The position numbers were made by a program, and so were the translations under genes. Below, in pieces: positions 44,701 through 55,606 of a stretch of DNA of 64,000 bases. Where the stretch lies: contig NC_135553.1 of assembly GCF_964340395.1 (NCBI RefSeq), positions 7,116,501 through 7,180,500 on the forward strand. The letters are read 5' to 3'. Position 1 is the first letter of the stretch, and the number at the start of each line of letters is the position of its first letter. The stretch is from Glandiceps talaboti. Its lineage: Eukaryota > Hemichordata > Enteropneusta > Spengelidae. A model generated the notes under the pieces. It had not been told where the DNA came from. It saw only the letters and a list, made by a program, of their open reading frames with translations, and made no database searches.

Positions 44701-45709
44701 TTTATTTTACACATCATTGGTTTCCATTGTTTGATACTATACTGCTAAGTTTATATAATAGACACTAGCGAACCGATAGGTCAGTGATTCGGAATAATTG
44801 GAAATATGTCTTACTTTTGTTATCGATTTATGAAAACTAATATTCCCCACTCATGCAGTAAATCTCAAGTCCTCCATACTTACAGTTTTCTTTTGTAATC
44901 TCAACTCTACCAACTCCTTTCTACAATGATCTCTTCCCCTCCACCCCTACCCCATGGCTAGAGACGTTCCAAATATGAAATATCTTACTGTATTTCAAAC
45001 ATGAATTTTCCATATGATTGGGCAAGAACTACCCTCTTAACCGACTGATCGTGTCTTTGTTCTCGACTGATCGGAAAAATAGTTGCACTCCGGCCGGTAG
45101 AAAAGGGTTTATTTATTTATTTAAAAAAATCTTTAAGGGTTTAATCTTTCTCCCATTGACGATTTAAATATTTTCTCTCACTAAAAAATTGTGTAAGAAT
45201 ATTTCTTTGGCACACACACTCTTATTTTACGCGTACAATATGAGAATTTACAAACAAAGGTTGTTTGTTATTATATCGACCACGTGCGAAGCCTTTTAAT
45301 TACAGTGTAAAAGTGCATCTTCCCCTGTCCCTGGTTTAGATCAAATTTACGGACGATTTCATGGTGTAATTAAATAACAAAATGCGCGTGCCACTGAACC
45401 CTTGTAGATTATTAGTAATCGGAGCTGCCTATTCAGTACTTATTGTCGCTTTGGGCACTTGGCACTGTACGTCGTTCGAATTGAAATAACTCTATTCAAC
45501 ATGAATCTCGAACTGCTACAAGTACACGTTCGACCTCTACTGTATACCATCAGATTCTTTAACAATCTCCCTCAGTATGTTATCAACACAAGCAAAATAA
45601 ACCGTGCTTCACACGTGGTCTACGTAGATGAGTTCATAGTACAAATAAGTACGACAAACTTTTCAACATAAATGGACTTGAGTATGGCATAACTCGAGTT
45701 TGAATAACA
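38701..45709. other. Intergenic, nothing recognised
   Basis: About 7 kb of AT-rich DNA without an exon I can support. A G run lies at about 43363-43373. Short open frames in both strands resemble no family. Confidence 0.4.
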
Positions 45710-45719
45710 TATAACAGGA

Positions 45720-45800
45720 CAAGTCAAAGACTGGTTAAAAATTCTGCTTTATTAGAATCCTGACGTTTCGACTGTGCTGTGCACAGACAATATTTTTCAA
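45720..45800 (-). mobile_element. Penelope-like terminal motif (fragment)
   Basis: On the - strand, CCCTTGAAAAATATTG is followed by CACAGTCGAAACGTCAGG and then an AATAAAG/TTTTTAACC segment, the order seen in terminal repeats of Penelope-like elements. It shares the CTTGA...CGAAACGTC core with the motif at about 29.66 kb. It lies just beyond the 3' end of the LINE fragment that follows, so the two could be parts of one nested insertion. Confidence 0.45.
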
Positions 45801-45929
45801 GGGCTATAAAAACAGGAGAGCAGGTAAAGTAATGTCATAGTAAGATCTCCAACGTAGATACAATGGTAGGCAAAAACCTCTGTTGAAGTTTTTCATTCGG
45901 AGAGTTCATTTTTACAATTTATTCGAACA

Positions 45930-46700
45930 CTTAATAATTCCCAGAGGAATTATTAAAGATTACAAAGCACAGAAAAAATAAGTAAAATAAAAGAGATTTA
46001 AAGTATGCAGTAAGAAATACAAAAAGAAATATCAATCTATTATAAATTTGAAATATACCAATGTGTTAAATGAGTTACATGTATAAGAGTCTGAACATAT
46101 ACTTATTCCATATAGTGCGAGATTAATAATAATGTTATCGTTAGTCATTAAAGATATGAATTGTAAATCATTTGCTAAATTTTCAAATATGGGCACATAC
46201 AGTTTAATTTTTTAAATTAACATTTGTCTGTGATGGTGATATAATGGGCAGGTTAATATTAAGAAATGTGCCTCATCTTCAACATTATTTGACTTGCAAA
46301 TTAAACATATTCTTTCCTCCAGGGGAATTTTTAAGTGTTTTCCTATTTCTATCCTTAGATTGTGTATGCCTAATCTGAAACGAAACAATAGATTACGTAG
46401 TTTACTGTCATTCAACTTTGTTAAGTATTCTTCAAGTTTAAAGTGAGTCTTGAACAATCTGTATGTTCTCAGTTTGTTCTTATATTATTTGAGTGATGAC
46501 CCTTTCGCTTGTCATTATGTAAGTCACTATGCCAATAATCGATAAAAGACTGTAGTTCTATATTGTATTTATGGGATCTTCCTTTTTGGTATTTTAACGT
46601 CACTGGACCACCAGGAAAGTTGTCATGTAATATGTTTTTTGATCAACCGTCTGATTGTTGAACACATTCCATGTTTTAGACTGTCGCAACACAAAGTAAT
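45930..46700 (-). mobile_element. LINE-type ORF2 C-terminal fragment, frame-broken
   Basis: The best frame (46212-46457, - strand) reads LRIEIGKHLKIPLEERICLIC then EDEAHFLILTCPLYHHHR, the Cys/His-containing C-terminal block found after the RT in many metazoan non-LTR elements. Upstream, frame-shifted remnants continue (WHSDLHNDK and KNKLRTYRLFKTHF). Downstream, after one in-frame stop, about 50 further codons and an AT-rich 3' UTR can be followed to about 45930. RT and endonuclease are absent. It is a dead 5'-truncated copy. Confidence 0.75.
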
Positions 46701-47149
46701 GAACCATCCTCTTCTACCTCGAATTCTCAGCTACGTTGTATTTTATTTCATGCTCGTATTTTCACCGTAAAATGAACTCAGTTGAAAATTTTGCAAAAGA
46801 AGTCTGAATGTCGGAACTCGGTTAATTTTGAACTATTAAAAAATCAAAGTAAATCTGGATTGAAAGTCAAATTAAAATAACCCACGTCGTTTTCCTTGCA
46901 AACATGTGTGATGACACTAAGAATAAACCGTTCGAGCCCGAATAATGGCTCTGTCAAACTTCCAGATGTAAGGAAACAGTGATATTAGTTCAACTTCTTA
47001 TACGACATAGATTGCATGACATGGCATGACACGACTTAGCACGACTCGATATATGGCATGATATAAGACAATATAAACCATCCTCTGGTGATCATAGATG
47101 GTAGATCCGAGGTGTTGACCAGTTGTGTTGACGATATATATGCACGAGC

Positions 47150-47388
47150 AACACAGCATAACACAACACAACACAACACAGCACAACACAACACAACACA
47201 ACACAACACAACACAACACAACACAACACAACACAACACAACACAACACAAAGAGATACAATATGAGAGGATACCATGCAGTGCTATACAATACAATACA
47301 ATACAATACAATACAATACAATACAATACAATGCAATGCAATGCAATGCAATGCAATACAATACAATACAATACAATACAATACAATA
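47150..47388. repeat. Pentanucleotide satellites (ACACA)n and (ATACA)n
   Basis: About 18 ACACA units (47150-47250), 35 bases of unique sequence, then about 20 ATACA units with an internal block of ATGCA variants (47286-47388). Open frames of up to 127 codons on both strands are repeat artefacts. Confidence 0.96.
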
Positions 47389-48116
47389 TCTTAATGTATT
47401 TTGCCACGCCACACCACACTATATATGTACTATACTGTACGAAATGATCTGATATGTTTTTCTCTGGTAATCTGCGTGCAAAAATTCAAGCGTACGGTAT
47501 CAACGTCACTATATTTTTTAGCTGAGATCATACCCTTATAGTCAGGGAGTAAGAAACGGCACGTCACAGCCACGCATCAGGTATGTAATATCAAGAACAA
47601 GTAGCTATTAAACACGCTCACGTCAAAGTGAAACAGCATACCTTTCAGATTTTCAGATTAGCTTGAAAGCTAAGATACAACTTTGATACATTCTTGACGT
47701 CGTTCAATTTCCTAGAAGCATTGTCACTTGAATGCCGTCTACTAATTGAGGTTATCACGAGGGTTAAATTCCCTAGTAGCATCACTCGATACTGGGAAAG
47801 TTCTACGCCTTCCGATTTATAAGGAATGGATTTTCATAAGTGCTATTATACTCCGGGGCCTAAACCTGATATCCAATAGATTTGTACATCTGTCATGGGA
47901 TTTGTCGAGAGTATGAGATGCAGTCAGACATGTCGATCATATGAGAGACTCTAATATCGGACCTTAAGTACTTATGAGATGAACTCTAAGGTGATAAGAG
48001 CCAAGCATCAACTTCTGTCGTCCTGTTGGCGGTTGTTTGGATTATGCAACCAGGCCACTGATTTTGAGTGCAGAGTAACAAGCAAATTCGTTATACACCC
48101 ATCCCTTCACACATGA
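47389..48116. other. Intergenic, nothing recognised
   Basis: No supported feature. Confidence 0.4.
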
Positions 48117-48235
48117 ACGTATATATATATATATATACACAGCCACCTACCTACCTACCTACCTACATACATGCATACATACATACATACATACATACAT
48201 ACATACCACCCACGAAACCCACCCACCCACCCTTC
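48117..48235. repeat. Compound (AT)n, (CTAC)n, (ATAC)n, (CACC)n tract
   Basis: Successive short arrays of AT, CTAC, ATAC and CCAC units. Confidence 0.93.
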
Positions 48236-48422
48236 CATCCATCATGTTTATTTATGTATGCATATTTATTGATATATGCATATAGCAAATATATTATGTA
48301 TGGTAATATGAAAGAAACATACAACACAATGTAAACTATAATAAGATGACATCGAATCATCCACCATTATAAACGACCACTCTTTACATTTCATACTAAC
48401 ATCTCTGAAAAGAACTACTCAC

Positions 48423-48498
48423 CGTGATCACTTGAGAAATTGCATCATCGCCACTATACTGTGGTGTTTGCTGAGCAGCGACATACTCCATTGTTTCC
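48423..48498 (-). CDS. Isolated first coding exon of an unidentified minus-strand gene
   Basis: On the - strand, a good acceptor (TGTTTTATTTTCAG) ends at 48499. The exon GGAAACA-ATG starts translation at 48491 and runs 23 codons (MEYVAAQQTPQYSGDDAISQ then VIT) to a consensus donor ACG|GTGAGT at 48423/48422, phase 0. The acceptor before the ATG implies an upstream non-coding exon at higher coordinates. The remaining exons must lie at lower coordinates, beyond large introns or outside the window. The Gln-rich acidic N terminus is reminiscent of nuclear regulators, but I do not recognise the protein. Both splice signals and the frame are seen. Expression is inferred. Confidence 0.5.
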
Positions 48499-50356
48499 CT
48501 GAAAATAAAACAGCTCTGTTAAATAGCATTGTACATTAATAGTCCAAGACACAAAAAATGTAATGATTCAAAGTGCTTTCATGTTTTGAAAGACAACGGT
48601 ATAACAGGGCGAATGATCTTGCAGTGCTAGTGAAACTGTTCAAAATACATCTCACTTAGTTTTTTTCAGCTGTGCGAACATTGATCTCTTCGATGTCTCG
48701 TGTGTGTTTCTGTTTACACATTGTGTTAGTTGTTTTATAGTATTTTAAACGCAGCGATTTTTTCTGATTCATCTGAAAATGGCTACCTTGTGGTGTTGTA
48801 GATGGAAAAAATAGATAAATAAATTAATAACTAGAAAAGTAAATAAATAATAATGCGTCAGTGTTTATTGCCAAACATATGTTCTTGTGAATGAAAGTGT
48901 GCTGAGTTAAATTAGATGCAATTTAACTAAACTACTGACCACTGCAATGTTTACACCCATTTGATATTTACCGTTATTTATATGTTTGATCAAAATATTA
49001 TTTTGATTAAAAATGTTATTTAATTAAAGTGTCATTGAAAATGTCTGTAAAACCATACTGTTAATTTGATAGCGTTCCTTGTTATACAGTTACCATAAGT
49101 CTCTTAAAAATGTAACAAGCAACGAAGTAGAACATGAAAACTTTATTTGACTTTGAGATACGAAAGAAAAACTCACCACCAATTAATCCAAGGTCTATCA
49201 GACGTCATTTGACAATTGTTGCAGATGTAAATATTTCTATCGATAGGTCGTATCATTATTTTCAGACAGATTTCTATTTGTAGCGTTCGTTATCTAATAT
49301 TATTGTGTTTTTCTAATTGGCCAAATCACAGTAATATAAAGTTGAAAAATTGATGCAATACATCTCTATCAGCCAAGGCCATGCACTTATTTGCCAAGGG
49401 ACACATTTTTCATTCAGTGATGTTTGATAAGTGATATTTTTGTTAATCATTGGATATAATTAATCTGCCTTAATCTGTCATATGCGTTATCAGTTGGGAT
49501 TTTGTTCATTCTTTTAGGACTGACTTGGGATTAAAATAGAGAGACTAAATAAACTCAGTACAATCATTCAATAATGAATAATTCACATATAAGTAGTGAT
49601 TGTGGCATCTTCGAGGGTGCTTGGCGGTCTTTGGTAAGATTTGCTATGATTGCGTTGTCCGAACATGAAAGCTCAAATCCAAAATGATTAAAGCTTCTTA
49701 AATATGCTACTTCTGTCCGTGACTCGAGATCATCGACCGTTCACACTTGTTTTCATGAAACTATTTTGATATTAGGGCGTACAGACATACTCTAACTATG
49801 TGTCTGCCTCACTGCCTGCCTGCCTGCCTGCCTGACAGAGGGGGGAGGGACGACTAAATATTATACTGAGAATGTATGTTTTAAATGTCAAATGTTACAA
49901 AGTCCATTAGATATATAAACCATGGGTCAATCTTAGTGTTAGTTCAATGGTTTAGTCGTTTAAACTCAACATTGTATCCAAAAATTCGGCTTTCCACACA
50001 ATATGCACAGTAAAGTTATATTCCTTCATATTCCCGAAAACACTAAAATGATGAAGGCAGACAAAACAGTACTACTGTTATATCACAGAAATGACCTCTT
50101 AAACCAATAAGCGTTCTCCAAATAGCGTTTAGCTACTATTGCAAACGTCTTCTTTGATAATCACAAAGTCAAAGCTATCTAACAATGACTAAAAGATTGA
50201 AAGGTGTTATGTGGGATTTCACAATAACATCCAATGTTATTTATGTTCAAATAATCTACTCTGCAATTCTCATCCAACTTTGATGACTGCTCCTGAGGTT
50301 TAATTTGGTTAAAATAATGAGCAAAATATTTCGGGCCCTCCAATCAGGATTTTCAT
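48499..50356. other. Upstream region of the receptor gene, nothing firm
   Basis: AT-rich sequence. A CCTG tetranucleotide run lies at 49811-49834. No exon recognised. Confidence 0.45.
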
Positions 50357-50357
50357 G

Positions 50358-50421
50358 CCCCCCCCCCCCTGAACCCTCAATTGTTTCATGTCCCCCCCCC
50401 CCTACTTCTCCTGGCCCCCCC
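50358..50421. repeat. C-tract cluster (G-rich on - strand)
   Basis: Runs of 12, 11 and 7 C (50358-50369, 50392-50402, 50415-50421), i.e. G tracts on the - strand, upstream of the receptor gene. The Gly-rich frame opposite is a by-product. Confidence 0.9.
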
Positions 50422-50631
50422 TGCCGTAAATTCTGACCCCAGACTAATGTCTTCAAACATAAATACGTGATACCAAAAGTAAGGTTATTTCACCTACTTT
50501 CCTTGATGGAAACTAGTAGGGATATGAGAAATTCTAATAATGTCGTCAACTATTTTTAACTTTGTTGACTATGAACATCTTTCCTTAACAAATTGTTTTT
50601 CTAATAAGAATTCTCTCTCATTCACTTGTAG

Positions 50632-50661
50632 ATTTATCGATTTTAGTGAAAGCTGCAAAAC
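50632..50661 (+). promoter_or_regulatory. 5' UTR segment after a splice acceptor
   Basis: A pyrimidine-rich tract ending in CATTCACTTGTAG (AG at 50630-50631) gives a strong acceptor 30 bases before the receptor ATG. At least one upstream non-coding exon is therefore likely. Its position is not identified. Confidence 0.55.
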
Positions 50662-51687
50662 ATGTCGAGCATCAACATCAGCAACGGAACTGGAGAGAAT
50701 ACGATTCCTGAGACGAACATCGTATCGTACGTAATTCCAATAGTTTACGGTTTAACCTGTCTGGTTGGGTTTGTTGGAAACACTCTTGTTATTTACGTGG
50801 TGCTAAAGGTGAGAAAAATGAAAACCACCACCAATTTATTCATCCTGAACTTGAGTATCGCTGACTTCCTGTTCCTGCTCCTCGTCGTTCCGTTCACAGC
50901 TGTTGGTTACACAGTCCCGTCTTGGCCATTCGGAAGATTCATTTGTAAACTTACAAACTACTTAACAATTGTTAACTTATACGCTAGTGTTTTCACATTG
51001 ATGTGTATGTCGTTCGATCGTTACTTGGCTGTGGTCTACCCAATTCGTTCTATGAAATTCCGCAACGTTCGCAATGCTACCATCGTGGTCGTGGCCATGT
51101 GGTGTATCGTAATTGTGGCACTGTGTCCTATTCTTACAAAGTGTACAACAATTTCCTACCTCGACGCTAACACTGGCAAAGTGATCACGTATTGCGGTTT
51201 CACATTTACACCGACAGAAAAACAAGCCTTCTGGGGCCAACTGTTCTTCACTTCGTACGTACTGCCCGTCGTTCTTATGAGTATAACTTATTTCTTCATG
51301 CTCAAGAGACTATGGACAGGCGTGGTCCCGCAAGGTGCCAACACTAAAGAAAACGTCAAGCAAAAGAAAAAAGTAACCAAAATGGTGGTTTTTGTTGTTG
51401 TTGTCTTCTGTATTTGTTGGATGCCAATCCAAAGCGTTATACTAACTGATGCTTTCCATGTGCTAAAAGTTACACCGCCGGTACAAATCATCATTTGGAT
51501 CGGAAATATCATGTCCTACGCCAACTCCTGCATCAACCCGATCATATACGCCTTTCTGTCTGACAATTTCAGAAAATCTTTCAAAAAGGTTTGCAAATGT
51601 CAAGATGGAAAGAATGTCATCGCATTTGATGGCACCAATGCTGCAAATTCAGATCCTACACGTGGACCTCAGACAGAGAGCGTCTAA
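50662..51687 (+). CDS. Galanin/allatostatin-A receptor-like GPCR, complete, single coding exon
   Basis: A 341-residue rhodopsin-class receptor, normal length for the family. The N terminus has N-glycosylation sites NIS (5) and NGT (8). Seven membrane spans are visible. Key residues: GN (Asn40, TM1), LSIAD (Asp68, TM2), WPFG (88-91, ECL1), Cys95 and Cys178 (TM3-ECL2 disulfide), DRY (119-121), Pro202 in TM5, CWMP (252-255, TM6), NPIIY (292-296, TM7), helix 8 DNFRKSFKKV and the probable palmitoylation pair Cys311/Cys313. The segments DRYLAVVYPIRSM and YANSCINPIIYAFLSDNFRK resemble galanin and allatostatin-A receptors more than somatostatin/opioid ones. The WGQLFFTSYVLP TM5 entry agrees. It likely couples to G proteins at the plasma membrane for a neuropeptide ligand. 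The ATG has a Kozak A at -3. Class is certain; the ligand is inference. Confidence 0.95.
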   Translation: MSSINISNGTGENTIPETNIVSYVIPIVYGLTCLVGFVGNTLVIYVVLKVRKMKTTTNLFILNLSIADFLFLLLVVPFTAVGYTVPSWPFGRFICKLTNYLTIVNLYASVFTLMCMSFDRYLAVVYPIRSMKFRNVRNATIVVVAMWCIVIVALCPILTKCTTISYLDANTGKVITYCGFTFTPTEKQAFWGQLFFTSYVLPVVLMSITYFFMLKRLWTGVVPQGANTKENVKQKKKVTKMVVFVVVVFCICWMPIQSVILTDAFHVLKVTPPVQIIIWIGNIMSYANSCINPIIYAFLSDNFRKSFKKVCKCQDGKNVIAFDGTNAANSDPTRGPQTESV

Positions 51688-51773
51688 TAGATTCAAAGTT
51701 GTCGAGGTGACAACGGCCACTTAGAAAATATTGGCACATCAAGGGAATCAGTATAGGATGTCTTAGACAGCTA

Positions 51774-51833
51774 AATAAACCACAGAGCCGTCAGTTAATG
51801 TGTAACATTACAGACATGAAAAGTTGCAATAAA
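51774..51833 (+). terminator. Poly(A) signals of the receptor gene
   Basis: Two AATAAA hexamers, 51774-51779 and 51828-51833. The second is followed by TGTGTTTTTT, a GU/U-rich downstream element, giving a 3' UTR of roughly 165 bases. Confidence 0.7.
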
Positions 51834-51859
51834 TGTGTTTTTTAGACTGCATTATTCTG

Positions 51860-54800
51860 TCGTTGACAGTGTGCATCAATAATCGAGGCGAAAAGTATCA
51901 TTTAAAAGGCCTTTGCAAAATATGCCATGGTGGCGCTCTTCTTCCTGTCTGTGTGTACCTTGGGGGTATGGTATAGGTTACTCAGTTAATCATAGAGCAC
52001 TGCTGCTTTCCTCAATGACTGAACAATACAAAAAACATCCCTGATTTACACTTCTACAGAATACCAAGGGACAAAGCTCTTAAGAAATGATACTATGAGG
52101 TGATGATACCCCCAATTTCAGCGAGGGCGCTGTATTCTCAATTTCCTGTTTGCAGTCTGAAATGGCCTATTATAGTATGCATCTATATGCTGTAGACGAC
52201 AAATGGCATTTATTTTACTCGAAATTGCACTAGTGTTAAATTTTTAATGAATGGGATATATATAGCAAACTGGTTGGTAAACGTCTTGAAATTACGTCAC
52301 AGTAACTTTATACTCAGAAAACCATGGAAACAGACGACAATTGTGGCAAATTATCACAAATAATAAACAAATATTGTTTAATTTTGTAGACATGACAGAA
52401 AATTCACACTGGAAGCAAGAACTTTAAAAGTAACATACTTATATCTTATCAAATGTCTTTGATTTCCAAAGTTCTTTATCATGCACTGCCAGTTTTTTCA
52501 ATTATGTATAGTTTACCTCTCAAATACTTTTAGAGTCATTTAGTTGTACTTCCGTTTAATGAGATAACTGATTCATAGTCTGTCAACACTCAATGTGTAT
52601 TTTTGATATGTTGTGCTGATCGACGATCACTGTGGCAAGCATTGAGCTAACAGATTTTAGTGTTCCTCCAACAGTTCATATTTAGCCATAAACGGTATTT
52701 TTAAAGGCTCTAAGATCGGAAGTGTTTAACAGCTTCTATATCTCATCAGAAACTCGATAAGACGATGCTTTGGAGAAGTTGATATACATGAAGTCTTTCA
52801 AAACATGGCAAAGATGATAACCAGCAATACATACGATTAAAAAGAGTTACACTCAGAATGTAAGGCATGCTGAATTCACTGTCCAGACAGATTACCTCAG
52901 CACTAGTACTCTTAAAAATAACTGACACCAAAATCTGGATAGTTACAGGCTTTGGCTTGACTACATTATACCATAAGAAGTAACCCAATTTGTTTTTGGA
53001 ATGCAGGGATATGAGTACGTTACTTATGAGTAGATATTTATTCAATAAAATGTATTTGAAGGAATCTTTTCGTTTTAAGAATGCCATATTTTGAAAGAAT
53101 ATGTCATTTAGTTTATTTAGTAAATCCGAGTTACACATTTAAAAAAAATCAATTTGCAGTAATTTGACATAATTATTAGTAATAGTTTTAATTCATATAT
53201 GTCGACTATCTGTTTTTCGTATCTTTGACAGTCATAATGTGAATAGCAACGGTTGAATGTGTACAGTATTGTAAACACTTTGGTATATTTTTGGATTAAG
53301 TCTATACAATCATAATAATATCTGCACAACCAAACATTTCTGCACAAATTAAAGACAAAGCAGTTGGGTTTCCATTAGATAAACTGTATGAATTATATTA
53401 TAAACGATATTTACAGTCGTCAATTAATTTAAAGTGATATACCAAATGCTAAGTATCTTGTCTTGAAGCTTCATCTAATTAAGGCCAATATCAATAATTA
53501 AATGATCAACAAACACATCATTTATTAGTTACAATGCTTAAGTAAAATGGCCAGATAAATTGATCGTACTGCAAAAGTGTATTAGAGTCTACCTTCCGCA
53601 TGGGGTTACTTAGTATGACAAGGAACGTTTAAAACAATTTTATAACATCAATATAAATAAATAAAATGTATATATAACTATATACATATAACTATATGGT
53701 AAAATATCTTGCAATTCGTTTTCACGACTAGATAATTTATATTCTTTGTCGTAGATAGTGACATAGCATATCAACTATATGTAACTATATATATATATAT
53801 ATATTCACGATAAGTATAACCTTTATATTCACGATTAGAAATAACCTTTGTTGTAGATAGCATATCAAATGGAGCTCACTCTACGTGTATGATTGTAATT
53901 GATATATAAATGTTATAAATCGATATCGAAGTTCATTACCAAAATGAGCCTCTTTATACACGGATGGGATACCTATTGCAAAATGAGAAGCGTTACTATT
54001 TAAAAAAACAAAGTAAACGATTTTCAGCTTCCTTTCGATTGTTTGTGTGTGTGCATTGATATAGATTTGTAACTGTAAAATGTGACAATGTCGTTATTTA
54101 GTTAAATAATCTTCTATAAGATGGGTTGTTGTATATCAGTAAGGGAAACAATTTGATGGAGTGATAAGATGTTACCTTACTTTCTACGATAAGCAATGTG
54201 ATGTACGACGTAAATACTTAAAGAGAATAAAATTGCTGCATATGTAGTTGTTAAAAAGTGATGTAACTATGTATTTGCCAAAGGCATACTTACTCAATAT
54301 CAGTATATAATTGTTAGTATATTCACTAGATATAAATTGCCTATTTTTCATGTCGGATCTGTGGTTGTGAATATGGAGCATAACAGAGGTGATTCTATGT
54401 GGTATCACAATTCGCTAATGCTTGATGATATTATTGCTATTTTGTTCCTCTATTTAGGGGGAAATGTTGGATTTTAAAACTCCATAGATAAAGCTGTTTA
54501 TTATGTACACGTTACTACCTTTCATTCATTTTATCACAATGAGATCAGTTAAAGGTTTCAAATCAAATTTTCTTGGTAACAGTGGTCATTAATAACTTGA
54601 CAGTGTGTTTTGACGTCCAAATGCAGATTCTCCAATGGTGTTTGCGACATTCTCCTGTCGCGTGGGATAGTTTTCTCTATCAATATATAACTGGAATATC
54701 TCGGGGATATATATTTCTAGTTCCCACGAATCGTGATGAAATGACCCCGGCGTTTTTATCTCCTCAGAGAGTCTACACAAGTCTTAGGTGTGCCGATCAT

Positions 54801-55540
54801 GTAATTTGTACTTTATGTTGTGAGGTTGTTATGGAAACGCTTGTTATTGAGGCTAGACATGAAATAACTGTTACTGTAATGCTGTAATGGTGTTATCGAA
54901 GCATTAAAGAGCTGTAAAGGCTAACTAGGGATACTTGAGAGGTAAGTACTGTCTTGACATTTCCATTGCGATGTTCTTTTTAAAACCATGAAAGAGAGGG
55001 CTCGCAAAATGTATATCAGGCAAATAGAAGATTGAAAAGTTTGATTTCCTCTCTCTCTGATATTCAGACATCTTGGGGTCGTTTTAATACTTGATATTGT
55101 TCATGTCTAGCATTCCCAAGGGATAGTGACAGATTACTTTTGGATCATGCATTTTACGACTACACTTTGTTAGTGTCGACATGTTTGACGTGAACTGAAT
55201 AACCTAAATATAAACGCACAAGGTTTGCTTTGTAGTACGATATTCAATACTTTATTGTACAACTCATGTATTTACGAAGAGCAACGTTTTAGAATTCATA
55301 GGAATGCCTTAGTTGTGAAGTTGTTTTAGCATATGTACAAATGTGTTACTTTCTAGTTAGATGGGGTAAAGAAGTTTTACTTATTTATTTGAAACCCTAA
55401 CGCACCAGCTTCCCATCACCACTTTAAACATATTATCCAATCACTTATTTGTATTCCTGTCATCGCTTGTATATGATTTGCACATAAACTTTGACCATTT
55501 CCTTAGCCATTTACTTTACATCGACATGCATAGGGGATTA
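51860..55540. other. Intergenic, nothing recognised
   Basis: AT-rich, with TATA-type dinucleotide runs near 53660-53805 and a duplicated GTAGATAG...CATATCAA segment (about 53753 and 53853). A 130-codon ATG frame on the - strand (52746-53138) resembles nothing known. Confidence 0.4.
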
Positions 55541-55606
55541 GGTCAAGGTTCACAATCCATTGATTGGGTCATGGGTCACCATCCATTGATTGGGTCAAGA
55601 GTCACC
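55541..55606. repeat. 26-bp tandem repeat, 2.5 copies
   Basis: Units start at 55541, 55567 and 55593 (partial) and are built on GGTCA...GTCAC followed by ATCCATTGATTG. The GGTCA/GTCACC half-sites recur five times. Confidence 0.9.

Noticed and set aside
46998-47447. Up to 127-codon frames with Cys/Val/Leu or Thr/Gln/His/Asn repeats on both strands
   Set aside because: Pure by-products of pentanucleotide satellites. Open in several frames at once.
50977-51512. Antisense frames within the receptor CDS
   Set aside because: Shadows of the true + strand gene, which has every family motif.
52746-53138. 130-codon ATG frame on the - strand downstream of the receptor
   Set aside because: No recognisable motif, and Leu/Ile/Ser/Phe-rich as expected from AT-rich DNA.
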